From NCBI GenBank assembly GCA_018389105.1, contig JACATO010000626.1, positions 682,001 to 746,000 of the forward strand: a stretch of 64,000 nt of DNA. The letters run 5' to 3'. This DNA is from Nautilus pompilius (taxonomy: Eukaryota; Mollusca; Cephalopoda; Nautilida; Nautilidae). Both the position numbers and the translations under genes were made by a program. Below are positions 1 through 12,398 of the stretch, piece after piece. Positions within the stretch are counted from its first letter, which is position 1, and every line of letters starts with the position of its first letter. The notes under the pieces were generated by a model that worked only from the letters and a program-made list of their open reading frames with translations, searched no databases and had not been told where the DNA came from.

Positions 1-1145
1 TTAGTGTTGGGGAATGTAACATTGTAGAAGATAATTTTGCAGAGCAGGTTAGCTGCTGAGTATCTTAAGGTTTTCAAGAGATTGAGAGGTAAAATATTAC
101 AGGCTAATTCAGATCCACACATTCAGAGGTAAAGTAACTTTCAAAGTTGATGAAGTGATGAAGGATGGTACTGGCAAGAAAGTTGAAGGACCAACTAGTT
201 AGGTACTCCCAGTGGTCATTGCTCTGAAGATTTTGATGAGATGAGACTGTGTTGATGTGCTTCAAGCTAATGAAGCATTGTTCAAAAACGATTACCCATA
301 CCAACTATTGGTGAAATTCCAGAGAAGCTGAATGCAAGTGTTATCATCTCCAAACTAAACTTCAAATGAGTGTACACTGTCAGCCTGGAAAAAGGCAGAT
401 AAGTTAAACAACTTCACCTTCAGAACTGAGGAGGCTTCTAAGTACCATGGAATTTAGTGCACACTCTATGTGTAATCTTGAAATTATTGCAAAATCCTTC
501 AAAGTGGTTTTAGGAAAATACAAATGATTAGAGTAGGGTGAGAACCATGAAAAATCATTTGTTAAATTTAAGGCAAAGCAGTTGATTAATTCATCAGTTT
601 TAGCTTATTATAACAAGGTGGTGCATTAGAGATATTGCTAATGTTAGTCTAGCATAACTATATGCTATTCTAGTACAAAAAAACAGAAAGAAATGAGCAG
701 TGTGTTATGCTAGTCAGACCCTTAGTAAAGTATGGTGATAATCAATGTTCCCTCTAATTTGTAATGGTCAATGTGCACACTGAATTCTTGTCAGCATGTA
801 AATCTGAAATTGTTTCAAGATAATTTTGGCTTATATCTCATGGCTATCAAAACTGTACTGGCATGTTTTAAGAAACAGGTATGATTGCATTCTATGAAGT
901 AAGTACCTTATTGTTTTAAGATTGTATTCTAGACTTTGAACTACTTTGTTCAGTTTGTTGTTCCATATAAATAAATAATCAATGAGTATTATTTGAATTT
1001 ATTTCTTATTTGTTATGTGATGAAACATGCAAATAAATAACACCAATCACTTCTTGGGTTATTAAAGATGTTGGAAATGGACAAACAAAACTCATACAAT
1101 TCCAAAAATAGTTGACCAAATATTCAGATTTTAATTTGAAAAACA
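1..1145. other. Unclassified AT-rich DNA, no supported gene
   Basis: No gene is supported here. Positions about 1-460 on the plus strand read like old coding sequence: open stretches of 20-40 codons are broken by stops and shifts, and codon-like composition fades after about 460. I could not match it to a family, so it may be the tail of a degenerate transposable element or a decayed retrocopy. The rest is AT-rich spacer with short A runs. Confidence 0.4.
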
Positions 1146-3080
1146 TCACCTACAGCACAGTTTATGTAGGTTTACTACATATTTGACATAAAACTGCATA
1201 GCTAAACAACAGTATAATACACATTCAGTTATTTTTTTCTCTCTCCTGTCTTTGGCATTTACCCATTCTTTGTAATCTCTATAAAGACTATTAAAACCTC
1301 CATCCAATTGATAGCCTTTAATTCTCATCAGCATATCCAAATGACATTCACCTAAACAGTTTCTCAGCTTGTTTTTAAGCTGATTCATTAGGCTAAAATC
1401 TCATTCACAAGTAACACTAGATGCAAGAAGGGTTCCAACAATGTCCATCAACTTTGCAAGGTCACAAAACTGTTCATTTTGAAGCACAAATGTCACCATT
1501 TGAGCAAAGTTTGGATTTAATTTTTACTTGTACACCAAAATTGAAATCATTATACTGTTAACTATTACAGTTTTTTCAGCTAAAAAACCAGAATATTTTA
1601 GAAATAAGGCATTGACTTGTTCAGTGCCAAACATGAAGTCACAATCTGCAATTGAGGAAAAATCAAACACTGACCATTCTTGCACCTCATCTTCAGAAAA
1701 CCTTTCTTCTAAATGAACACAAAGATGATTTATAAAAGTCAACATAAAACTTGTATCTACTACATTTTCTTCACGTCTTTGGATTAGCAAAACTTTAACC
1801 TTGTCATTCCACAAAACATTGTCTTCCAGATGCTGCTTTCTTATCTTGTTAATTTTTCCTCATGCAAAATGAAGTGAATCAATTGGTGTTAGGCGACTCT
1901 TTTGCAGAATCTTACCCAGTGCAGCCAGTTCTTCAAAGATATCACTTAAAACCCCCTAAGGCTATTTTGTATTCAATGTTTATATTCTTCAAAGTATGTA
2001 ATCAAAGCCTCATAATTTTTTATTGCTGCCTGCAATGCAAAGTGTCTAGATAGCCACTTCACTTCATTCAGTGGTCTGAAAGCAACAGCTTCATTTTCAG
2101 AAGCCTCTACAATTTATTTAAATTTGCATCTTTTAGTTGAAGATTGAGAAAACACTGTATAGATTGTTCTCATCAAACTTTCAATATCTCATATTAACTT
2201 GACTTCCTTCCATGCATTGCAAATTCCTAGATCTTCACAGCGTGCTACACAATGTTGCTGAACTAAGTGTGGAATGTCCAATTTCAGTCATACTGCATCA
2301 CCATAAACTTTGCCCAACATCATTGATGCTCCTTCAAATGTAAACATCACCATTTTATGGAGGCCAAGTTTCTTCTCTTCATAAAACTGTCTGATAGCTA
2401 AAAGAAGCATCACATGCCTGCACGTGAACTATTCCACCATAAAAAGTTTTATACACAGTACAATCTTTAGGTCTGAATTTGAAGTACAGAATGAGACATT
2501 TGTTGACAGATATATCTGAGGTTTCATCGACTATTAATGTGTGAAAATCTGCTGATGATATTTCTTCAAACATGTCTGGGATTTGAACATACTTTTCTAT
2601 ATGTTCGTTAATATGTTGAACTGAACATAATGAGTTATTCATTTTAACAGCTAACAAAACAATGTTAATAAGAACTTTGATCTCCTCTGGGTTTTATTGT
2701 TTTCACTCTCGCTCATTTACACTCTCACATAACATACGTAGCACTCCTGTAGCCAGTAATGAAGGGTTTTGTTGCCTAAGTTTTTGTACACTGTCCATGT
2801 GATTTACTTGCCAAATGATGCTTCAAAAATTCAAGTTGCCAAATATCACTCCATTTCTTTCCACTAGCAAATTCTCCAGCAACTTTTGCATCATGACAAT
2901 ACAAATAGATGACTCCAATTTCTGAATTATACATAAATATTTCTTGCAGCTGAACATTCATGACCTCATGAGCTTTCGGTGTAGCAGTTTCTACTATTTC
3001 GTTAAGCCATTCCACTTTAAATGAACTTGCAGTTTTTTGCGCTTCACTTCTTTTGAATTCAACATAGTGAATCAATGGTT
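1146..3080 (-). pseudogene. hAT transposase remnant 1 (TTF zinc finger, KIAA1586/ZNF862-like)
   Basis: Decayed DNA transposase of the hAT superfamily, which cuts and pastes DNA with an RNase H-fold catalytic domain. Reading down the minus strand, 2776-3075 holds a TTF-type zinc-finger region ending in the motif LEFLKHHLASKSHGQC. 2379-2657 carries the FHTLIVDETSDIS block typical of the catalytic core. 1820-2378 continues the core in broken frames, including PHLVQQHCVARCEDLG and FRPLNEVKWLSRHFALQ. 1524-1814 holds the RFSEDEVQEWSVFD stretch, and 1146-1388 the C-terminal dimerisation part (CHLDMLMRIKGYQLDGGFN). Several stops and frameshifts separate the blocks, so no protein is made. The order and spacing are collinear with domesticated ZNF862/KIAA1586-type genes. 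A single decayed insertion is far more likely than a host gene because every block is broken and no introns are needed. Terminal repeats were not found. Confidence 0.85.
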
Positions 3081-3255
3081 TTTTTCAATAAAAACTCAGT
3101 AAACTAGTCACAAAATTTGAAAGCAGATCATTGTAAACGTCACAATATCAACACTGTCTGCCAAACATGGCTACAGCTGTACAAACTATACCTTACAAAC
3201 TGGAAGAGGAAACGTGACATAAACTAGTGATGTGCGAATGTGATACCTAAAAGCC

Positions 3256-3284
3256 AACTAACTGGTTAACGGAAACAGTTAGTT
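3256..3284. repeat. Perfect 9-bp hairpin
   Basis: AACTAACTG at 3256-3264 is exactly complementary to CAGTTAGTT at 3276-3284, with an 11-base loop containing GTTAAC. It lies just outside the N-terminal end of hAT remnant 1 and could be a subterminal structure of that transposon. It may also be chance. Confidence 0.4.
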
Positions 3285-3364
3285 AATAGGTTACTTCAAC
3301 AAGTATAATTAATTACTACAGTATTTTTAGGTATCTAAACTTTTGTGTGCAGTTTAATTTCCTT

Positions 3365-4850
3365 TGTGTGCTGGTTGCATAATGTGTGCACAAAGCTTAG
3401 AGAGAATATTGGTGATAATACAACCCAACCAAACCAAGAAGAATGAACTTGTTTGGGCCTGCAAAAGGTTTAACTTATATTTATATGAGCTGCCAGGATT
3501 TGAAATTGTGACAGATCATAAAGCACTGAAGGTCATTTATTATGGATCAAATAGGTTAGCCAATGGCAACTATGATTAAAAAAATACAGCTACAAAATAT
3601 GTGGTGTGTCTTCTTGCAACAACAATGCAACAAAACTTCTTGGTTGATCAAAATATCTGCAACAAGCTGGTTTAGGAAAGATAAAGAATATATTTTTGTA
3701 GTAACTCTACAAGCAGTTCTAGTCACGCTTAGAATACAAGAGATGGAAGAGGTATGAGTTATGTTTGAGTGCTTTCATGATAAAATATGGAAAAGGTACC
3801 AGTCATATTTAGCATTAGAAAATGAGTTTCCAAAACTGTCCACATTCTGCTGTGAGATAAAGGGAGCTTTGCTCAAAGGAAAATAATTTAACACAGTCAT
3901 TTGAGGATAGTCAAGATCAAAGAGAGACCATTATGATCTGCTATTGATAAAGAGACAGAAGTGGTGTAAGTAGTATTATATTTGCTAATTAACAACAAAG
4001 CAGGTTCCACCAGTTCCAGTGAAGACTGAAAAGATCCCTGAGAAGTCTTGGCAGAAGTTAGCCATTAACTTACTGGAGCCACTGCTCAATGACAACTATC
4101 TACTAGTTTTGGTGGACTATTTCAGATCTTTCAAACTTGACATCATTTGAACAATGACTGCTAATTGATAATTAAGTGTCTTTATGCACAATCTAAAAAT
4201 AGATAACAGCAGTAAACTTGCATCTAAATAACTAAGGGATTACTTGAAAGAGATGGGTGTTGCACATCATTACACTACACCATTATGGTCAACAGCCAAA
4301 GGGAAAAAGAAAATTTACAGATATCACTAATCAGAGTGAGAGGATATCATGCTAAACAGAAACAAATAGTTAAAAAGTGAAAGTCATCAAGCTTTAAAGT
4401 GTAATCTGACAGAAGGTATTGTGCGAGGTTACCACAAAGTGTAGAGCACAAGAAGAATGTGCAACAAGTTATTTCCTGACATGAAAGAGTGAACAAAAGT
4501 ATCAAACTTCACATAGGAATTTATTAAGTTAACAAATTGAATTCTAAAGTCCAGCAAAAGCAGCCAACACTTGAGGACAAAGTGCCTAAATCATATGTTG
4601 ATCAACCAAGTGAATTTTTAAATAACAATTTTCTTGCTGAACCTCTGATGTTGCCATAGAGGTCAGCCAAAAAAACATTAAATAATTATATGTATTGGGT
4701 GGAGAAAATTTATTGAAATGAATTTAACTTTAGAAAAATTGACTAATTTTACAATTGACTGTATGCATTTATAACTAGAGGAAAAAGGAATGTAGTGAAT
4801 ATGCTAAGTTATATGATATAGTAAATATGCATGTGCATACAGGTCAGAAG
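3365..4850 (+). pseudogene. Ty3/gypsy retrotransposon pol remnant 1 (RNase H and integrase)
   Basis: Broken 3' half of a Ty3/gypsy pol gene. At 3364-3579 the reading frame shows the RNase H block NELVWACKRFNLYLYELPGF followed by VTDHKALKVIY, typical of gypsy elements. From about 4010 the integrase core is readable in short frames: SWQKLAINLLEPL near the first catalytic Asp region, LLVLVDYFRSF, then GVAHHYTTPLWSTAKG, which matches the usual H(H/R)TTPLWPQANG stretch. Later fragments to about 4850 resemble the post-integrase tail. Reverse transcriptase, protease and gag are missing, and the remnant begins right beside the hAT remnant. Many stops and frameshifts make it inactive. LTRs were not recognised. 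Confidence 0.8.
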
Positions 4851-5169
4851 TTTGTGTAAGGAATAAATAAAATGGCTAACTTTTCTTAGTGTTACAATCT
4901 TCCATAAAGGTAAAAGATCATTTCCACAGACAGATAGAAGTCTCCTTCAGAGAATACTGATGTTTCAGGCAAAAGTTTAAATTCCTTCAAAGACCATCAG
5001 CTGTGACTGTCCAGTGGCTCAAAATGCACCCCCCCTACAATGGAAAACAGACTGCTATATTTTGTTTGGAGCTGTAGATTGTACAATGAAAATATCCCAT
5101 GGACAATACCATATCAGAATGCATTTTTAGCCAATTTTTATGCCCATTTTTAGTAAATTCTTTATTAAT

Positions 5170-7060
5170 TACTAACGAATAAGTATGTGAAAATAATATT
5201 AAGAATATTCATGAATTTAAATAAAATCAGTGTATTTTTGTTGATTTGTATCAGGTTTGTAAGATTTAGTGCATCAACTTTTTCTTTGTAAACATTTAAT
5301 AAAAAATTATTCACTCTGGCTTGAATCATCATGATTCATGGATGTTTTTTCACATGATGCAGATGCAGGAAACTTCTTTCACATACTGCTGTTGAGGCTG
5401 GATTTACAAGATATAGGAGAGAACAACTTGATAACTTTCAGTAGATTATTTTGTAAAAACTGACCTCAGATTCTTATTTTAATTACAATCTATATCTTTC
5501 ATGTTTACTGCTGCTTGTAATTGTGTCAAGAGTCAATGTTCCATTAGTTTTAAGGATACTGTCATCATACCAAGCAGCTTGTAAGATGGTTTATATTGCT
5601 CACTCACAGGATAGAGAAAATTTTGTCTTCAATTCTTCTTGCCAAAGAAGAGATTGTTTTATCAATAATTTGGATAAACAGTGAGTGGTATTGGTCTCCA
5701 TCAATGAACCCAACCTGATATCCTTCAGATTATTTCCTTCATCAAGGAATTCTGGGTGCAAGATTTATTGCTAAATCTCAAGCACTGTCAAAATAAATCT
5801 CTGAGCTTATTTTTTGAAGAATAACTGATGAAAATTCACAAAGTTTTACTCCTTCAGCAAAAATAGTGAACTTTGCTACTGTTTTCTGAAGATAACCATC
5901 AGCTCAAAAATTCTGGAAGCAATAATTCAGAGTCAACAACTTGCTTGATGTAATCATTTGCTGTTGATTTTACTTTATTGTCAGTTGATTCAGTTTCAAC
6001 TTCAAATAAAGCAACAAGAAACACAGTTATTTATTTTTGAATACCAACCAATGAATGGAATGACATTGTAAATCTAGTGGGTGAAATGGCCTTATATGAC
6101 CTTGGGAATAGTTAATTTAGTGGCAATTTTTTTCACAGTAGCATGGGACTGTCTCAAAAAATTTTTATCAAATCAATGACAAGATTTAAGTTATTTTGCA
6201 TTACTAGTTTTAACTTCAAGGTTGACTGAGTGCATCTGAAATTGTGTTGCAAAAGTCCAAGACTCAATCAGTTCTCACTGTAATGCACATCTGTTCAATA
6301 CACATTATATCTACTGTTTTATTTAACATTACAAAATAATACGTTTTCCTTAATAATTTTAATTTTTTGTAAAAACAAGTGGCCCATAAGTTCCAGGATT
6401 TCATTTTGAATTTCTGCTGAACTCCATGTGGTCTTCTTATTCAGCCAGTGCATTTGCCATTTGATCAATTGTTTGAAATTTAAATCATCTTTATCTTGAA
6501 TGGATATTCCTTGTCTTGAAATAAATTGTATAAATTTCAATATTTCAGTGAGGAATTTTGTTGAAAGTTTTTTCTAGATTCATGTTATGAGTTAAGCTGG
6601 TCCTGAATATTCAAATTTTACACCAGACACTGGAATTTATACACTTCATCAATAAGATTAAGACATTTTCCATGAATACATATAACTTCTTGAGCCTTGT
6701 TTCAAAAGTTAAAATCTTTCTTGGTGAAATGCATCATCTGATTTTGACAAAAATCTTGACATTGTGTTTTGATAATTGTTGACATAGAGGGAAAAAATGC
6801 AACAAATTTTGCATTAGCAAATTCTAACCACAAATATTTGATACCATGATTATTGAAATTTCTTTTTGTTTATTGAAAGAACGAGACTTTGTTTGCATAG
6901 GGTTAGACCTAATAGTTGAGGCACTTCTGACATGTGGGTTAGTTAAAATTTTGTATAGAGTTGCTAAAGTAGAAGGTGAAAACAAAAGTTCTTCCAAACT
7001 ATTTGAGATTTTTAAAATTTAATTTTATAAGATTCTAAAACAAAAGAAAAAACAATCTTT
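5170..7060 (-). pseudogene. hAT transposase remnant 2 (ZMYM1/TTF-like)
   Basis: A second, different hAT transposase on the minus strand. The longest open part, 6319-6540, reads MKFIQFISRQGISIQ and later WSSAEIQNEILELM, a signature of the N-terminal half of ZMYM1-like hAT proteins just before the catalytic DETTD region. About 5265-5425 encodes the C-terminal dimerisation domain: LLYLVNPASTAVCERSF, then ARVNNFLLNVYKEKVDALNL, close to the family's SERSFSALRRVK...LDALNL pattern. The middle (5430-6300) and the upstream zinc-finger part (6560-7060) are heavily decayed. It differs in motif content from remnant 1, so these are two families, not one duplicated element. Terminal inverted repeats were not identified. 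Confidence 0.75.
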
Positions 7061-8743
7061 TCCACATATAGTGTCATAGTTGATGTTCATTAAGGCAAAA
7101 CAGAACAGTTTGAATAAATCATCAGTGTTATTACATATAACAGATATTGATACCGATGGAATTGATCACAAGATCAGCAAGCAAGTTAACCCTCTTATAA
7201 GTAGAAGTAGTAGAGTATTTATGTATTTATGAAATGTCCTTGAGGCTATTAGTTTCTCTGATGTGTCAGCACTGAACAGTAAAAAAAAAAGCAGTCAGAA
7301 TGCATGTGAGTCATCAAGGAGAAGAGCAGATTGGTGTAGCCTGATCTCCTCAGCAGGCTGTTCAAATGTCGTTGAAGCTCATGTGGCAGTTGTTAGTTTG
7401 GTTGCTGTTCCTCAGACAAACAGTGAATGTGGAGCAGAGCTGTACTTGCTGCTATTCCTACACAGAGCCCACACCTCATCCTTTATACTGATGTCACACA
7501 ATAGTCCATTTCACACCTGCATGGGTCAGCATTATTTGGTCGTTCGCCACTTCTCGTCATCCTGACCTTTTCACTGTTGTGCAATTGCCTCCCTGAAAAG
7601 CAGTTCCACCATCACCACCACCTTAACAGAATGGCGGTGTAGGGAGACACACTGCATGTATGACATAAAGTTAACGTGAAACCTAAGAAATAACACTAAC
7701 TCTGGTACTTGTGACTTTAAAAACAAAATATTTAAAATAGCATTCATTTTTGTGGTGAAAAGTTATATTTTCACTCCATAAAAATATATTGAGGGTAGGG
7801 TCAGCATCCCGCACCAGTCAGTGAGCGACACTGTTTGGGGAGGAGAGGTTTCATCTCACTGCTTTTCGATATTAAAATTAAAATTTCTTAAAGCAATAAA
7901 ATTCCTCAATTAGTTAATTTGCAGATTGATGTAAAGTCTCAGTAGACAGACTGTTTCCTATATTCACTAGACTATCATTAAAATAATGCTTATAAAAAGC
8001 TAGCTTACTATGAATTTTACAATTACATTTATCTGAAATCATTTGAAGTTGTTGGTATAAAGTCGAATCAGAACTTAATAAATATCATTTTTGTGAACAC
8101 ATCATATATAATAATTGGGTGTTCATACAATTCAACATGAAGACATTTTACTTGAGACCTTGGAATATTTTATAGTATTGCGCAGTTTATCAGGTGCATG
8201 TTAGCACTGCTCAACACCTGTCTAAATGGTTATTGATGCTTACCCAACAAACTCATCAACTCCCACAAACATGACATATTACAGATGTAAAGCAAAGAAA
8301 GAGCTTTGATTAATGAATGTTTAGTAGCCATCTAGTTGCTTTTTTAACCTACTGAAGTTGATTTAAAAAGCCAGTTCCCATCATTCTACTTAATATTCCA
8401 TTCACATTCCATATTATTTCTCCTCTCCTTGTTATTTTTTCTTATGCAGAGCAAACTATAAATGGTCTTAAGCAGTGAAATTAGTTTTAGGAAAAAATCC
8501 AGCTAATCGCCAAACAATAGTTTGCTAATTCCCGACTCTATCAGAATTTAGATAGATCACCAAATACCATAGATAAATAAATCTGTTTTTAAATGTTTGA
8601 AAAATGTACATTTTCACATTCCCATGGACTTTTCACAATTCTGAGCTATGCAGTTGCCAGCAAAGCTAGGTAAATTATTTTATTTCCTTTGTTCCAAAGA
8701 TTAAAAAAAAAACACTATGGACCAACCATTTACTTATACCAAA
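7061..8743. other. Unclassified spacer with a GC-richer patch
   Basis: No recognised gene. Positions about 7260-7640 are less AT-rich than the surroundings and contain a 100-codon plus-strand open frame with no recognisable domain. A second short GC-richer patch lies at 7795-7865. The patches abut the N-terminal side of hAT remnant 2 and may be its 5' untranslated end or another element. The remainder is AT-rich. Confidence 0.35.
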
Positions 8744-9009
8744 TGTTTTTATTTAATCTAATCTCTGTTACCTCGTAAATTCACTGCAGACTCTCGCTGT
8801 ACTTCACACCATGTTGCTACTTAACATCTCACGTCACACATATTCATCCTTCTACTTTGTTGAATTAAAATTTCTTCTATGTACTTCAAGTCCATTACTA
8901 TTGTCCATTAAGGTCGTAGCAGATAAAAGCAATGAAAATAAAACTTCTTTTTTATTGATAAAAGTTTTTTGAGCAAAATGATTTCTTTAAAAAGTTAAAA
9001 CTATTAACA
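8744..9009 (-). repeat. 3' LTR (candidate) of the copia element
   Basis: Positions 8759-8837 repeat 13269-13347 in direct orientation with 13 differences in 79 aligned bases, 9 of them transitions. The shared block includes TTACCTCGTAAATTC and TGTACTTCAC. On the minus strand the terminus would be ...AAAAACA at 8744. The inner edge near 9009 (TGTTAATAG on the minus strand) is a guess from the usual TG start and its position just after the RNase H stop codon. Beyond 8845 similarity to the other LTR fades. Confidence 0.6.
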
Positions 9010-9035
9010 CTGTACAAGGCAAGTTTCATTTTGAT

Positions 9036-9671
9036 CTATTCATTCACATTCTTGAGAGAGCCTTGCTCAAGTACCCTTAACAATTTCGCAGTAGAAGCTC
9101 CCTTCTTGTTGAATGAATCAGCTAACGGCTCCTTGGTTTCTTTCCATATCACTTCTCTTACAGTTTCTTTTTTCAAAAGTTCTTTGATACCACTCATCTC
9201 AAGTCTTAATCTCTTTTCAGACACTGATTTTACAGATTTTGTTGCTTCAAAGAGAGATTTACAATCTATGATGCATTCATTAGGTAATAGATCTGCTTGA
9301 CCTTGCATCTCTGCAAACAGTATATTCAAAAATATCGCTGTGTCCAAACCTTCAACCATTGCTACTGTTTCTGCTCCCAACGTACTACTGACTACACGTT
9401 GAGTCTTCTTAGATTGCCAACATAATGGACATATATTTCCTTCCTTGTCAGCTAAGATGATGAAGCAAGCACCATGAAAACCCCCATTAGAAAGATTTCC
9501 CAGCAACGCATCTGAATACACAACTATCTTAAGATCAGATCTAAATTTTATCACTACAACCTCATTCTTCAGTCTTTTTAATATTTTATTTGCGTCAATC
9601 AGTTGTGCTACCAATGGATGTTTCAAATGATCAGCCAATAGACAAGCATCAAAAATAACATCAGGTCTTTA
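9036..9671 (-). pseudogene. copia pol: RNase H domain
   Basis: Last part of the copia polyprotein. RNase H degrades the RNA template during reverse transcription. The frame opens after an in-frame stop at 9669-9671 and runs to a natural-looking end at 9036. Visible motifs are YSDALLGNLSNGGFHGACF (the family's SDA..gN first catalytic Asp block), SKKTQRVVSSTLGAETVAM (the catalytic Glu in the AET motif) and NECIIDCKSLFEATKSVKS (the second Asp). The length, about 200 residues, is normal. It is in frame with the reverse transcriptase fragment upstream, so only the single stop separates them. Confidence 0.85.
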
Positions 9672-10713
9672 TTGTCTAGCAACCCACATGATTTGTCCAA
9701 TCTTAGCTATGAGTATTTGTTTTTCTACATCTTTCAAAGGAGCAGATTTTTCCAATATTCTAGCTTGTTCTAGTGGAATCATCTTTAAACCCTCGGTATA
9801 TCTTCTCCGTTGAAGTGTGACCCAGTTATTTTCTTTAGCAAGTTCCATGCCAATGTATTGGAAGAATATATCTTCTTCTTTCCCTATTTTAAACTCATTT
9901 ATGATTTTCTCCACTTCATCCTTTTCAAAGCTGCTGGATTCTCCCCAAATAAAATCATCTACATGACAAGCAATAATTCCTTCTTTCCAAACAAATACAG
10001 CTGGATCTACTTTAGACATCTTCCCTTCAAGTGAGAATAGTGTATTCTTTACTTTCATATACCAGTGTAGTGAGGCATCATTCAGTCCATAAACACACTT
10101 CTTTAATTTCCATAATTTGCTTTTTCTACCTGCTTCCTTAGGTGGTTTTATGAAAATGTTTCTGTTCAATGACATACCTTGGAGGAAGGCAGTCTTAACA
10201 TCTATGGAATGTGGATCCCAATTGTTTTGTGCCAACTGATCCACATGTTGGAGAATCTTTTATGATATGCTGTTCTTGTATCTCTTCAAAGGCCCTGGCT
10301 ACAAGACGGGCCTTTGGTACTGACTGACTATCTCTTTCTTTAGTTGTGCATATCCATCTCGTTGTAATGAACTTTTGCCCTTCATCTATAACCTCCTCAT
10401 ATACTTGATTTTGTTTCCAACTTTCAAGTTGTTCTACTTTTGCTTTGTCCCAACTAATTTCTTCTGTCCTCAGTATCACTACCTCTTCCAGATCAGTTTC
10501 TTGGACTTCCAGGTCTTTCACTTGACTTATGTCAACAGAAATCATTTCTCCTTCTGTTTCATTAGGTTCCATAAATTTAATGTTGTACCAATTTTTATCC
10601 TTTCCAACAGCTTTTCCAGCTCTTTTAATAATCTTTGCCTTTACCTTTACTCTGCTTTCAAAATGTGTATAAGTCACTATTTGACCTGGTTTGAGGCTAG
10701 GAAGTTTCTGTTA
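9669..10713 (-). pseudogene. copia pol: reverse transcriptase
   Basis: Copia-family reverse transcriptase, which copies element RNA into cDNA inside virus-like particles. It is split in two frames: 10195-10713 and 9669-10244, with a frameshift near 10240 inside the palm. The first part shows KFITTRWICTTKE and PKARLVARAFEE, the classical K.R.VA.G block with Gly replaced by Ala-Phe. The second shows SIDVKTAFLQG (first catalytic Asp), LKKCVYGLNDASLHWY (usual YGLKQA.R.W) and CHVDDFIWG, where the normal YVDD active site reads HVDD. Stops lie at 10711-10713 and 9669-9671. Catalytic Asp residues are kept, but the frame breaks prevent one protein. Confidence 0.88.
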
Positions 10714-11115
10714 TATTTGTGTTTGCTCTTCCTGTACTGGCACTGTTTTGTCTGGATCTTCATTACTTTGTTGTGGGTTTTCAGTTTTTATTTCTTTTTC
10801 AAATACATCCCTTAAATTATTCTCTCTATCTCCAGCCTCATCATCTATTTCTATAACTGTATTTGTCTCAAGTTGCTGTTGATCAATGAAATCTTTATTT
10901 GAATTTTGATTCACTATTGTAGACTTTGTGTTTTGCTGTACACTTTCCAAGTTTTCAGAAATGATTCCCTTTTCTTGTTCATCTTTTTCAACTGGATCAC
11001 CAATCTTTCTCAATCCTGTTTGATGGACTCTTATCAAACTACCTCCATGCCTGATAAAGACCACACTTCCATCATTCTCTGCTATCCAGTCTCGTGTAGA
11101 AAATTTTATCTCCAT
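10711..11115 (-). pseudogene. copia pol: linker between integrase and reverse transcriptase
   Basis: A 134-codon open stretch reading MEIKFSTRDWIAENDGSVVF and then GSLIRVHQTGLRKIGDP, followed by an acidic and Gln/Asn-rich tail. This matches the variable region between integrase core and reverse transcriptase in copia elements: a small beta-rich C-terminal integrase domain and then low-complexity linker. It is shifted by one base relative to the integrase frame (break near 11150) and in frame with the reverse transcriptase downstream, apart from the stop at 10711-10713. Confidence 0.75.
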
Positions 11116-11149
11116 TCTGAAAGGGTCCTTCAGTGGGTCTTATATTCTC

Positions 11150-12398
11150 TCTGAGTGCTCTTCATAGTCTTTCTGAGCTTTCAGCTTTTATAAAGGCTTG
11201 TCTCATTTCATGCAATGCAGTTACATGTTCTGCAACCGTCTTACTTCCAGTTGTACACTTGAGAGCTGGGGCAGCATCTATCATTGTACTTGGTACATTT
11301 GGATTCTTTCCATACACAAGTTGATAAGGGCTGTAACCATGAACATTTATCATACTGTTTTTGGCATTAAAAGCCCATCCCAGTGCAGTTTCCAAATCAT
11401 ATTTATTCTCCATCTGTATTTTCTTCAAAATATTTGACAGGATCTGGTTGTGCCTCTCGAGCAAACCATTACTCCATGGACTATAAGCTGCAGTTGCCCT
11501 GTATTCAATATTAAAGTTCTGACACATGTCGTTGAACTCTTAATTGCTAAATTCTAGGTGTTTTTCACTCAAAACAAGCTTAGGTGCATCATGAATTCCT
11601 ATCCAGTGTTTAATAAAATTCTTTACAATGGTTGTTGTTTGCTTATTTCTAATGATAACTGCTACGCTGAATCTACTAAAGGCATCCATCATATGAAAAT
11701 ACCAGATGTTTGTGCCTAATTCATGCAAGTCAATAACTACAGTTTGGTTGTAATCATATGCCAGAGGTAATCCAGTGGCAGGCCTAGCTGGTGTTTTTCT
11801 GTACTTTAAACATGTTTCGCATTCTTGATACACATCTTCTACAGCCTTGTCCATATCTGTAGCCCCTGCACTATAAAGTAACTTTTTCATCTGGTCAACA
11901 GATGCATGGCCCAAACTGTTCATGTAATTTCAAAGCAGTATTCTTCTTTCTTTTATCATCAAGTTTAAACAGGTCCTCAACACTCAAAACTTCATAAGAA
12001 TCTTCCATCTTCTCATCCTGAACTTTACAATCTGTGACATCAATGCAGTAATGTCCTGTACATGTACATTCTAAATTGACCAACTTGTCTAAAATCAAAG
12101 CCTGATCCTTGTCCATATCAATAATTGCTTTGGCTTTCTTAAGTGAAGGTTTACCCATTAGCAGTGGAAGTTTGGTGTCAATTATTTCTGTTGATTTGAC
12201 ACTTAGTACCAGCAATATTAATTGGCAGATTAGCCTTTTCATTGATCTTGTCACTACACCATCTCCAAATCTAAAAGGAACATTACTGTCTAATATCTGA
12301 ACTTTCTGTCTGTTCTCTTCTGTCATTTTATCTACAAAATCTTCAAACCATTCTCTTCTACAGACAGTTTTGGAACATGCTGTGTCTAATACTGCTCA
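11150..12398 (-). pseudogene. copia pol: protease and integrase
   Basis: Directly after the gag stop codon (12396-12398) the same frame continues with AVLDTACSKTVC, a retropepsin active site of the D-T-A type. At 11895-11930 the GAG-pre-integrase zinc finger appears as LHEQFGHASVDQM across a frameshift near 11915, with CETCLKYRK as its Cys pair. The integrase core follows: VVIDLHEL has the first catalytic Asp, and SPWSNGLLERHNQIL has the catalytic Glu. The block normally reading SDNG.EF, which carries the second Asp, reads VLSEKHLEF, so that residue is lost. A stop at 11540-11542 follows at once. The enzyme would be inactive even with frames repaired. Confidence 0.87.

Noticed and set aside
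10375-10882. Plus-strand ORFs of 146 and 63 codons opposite the copia RT region
   Set aside because: They are antisense shadows of the copia polyprotein. The minus strand carries the recognisable motifs.
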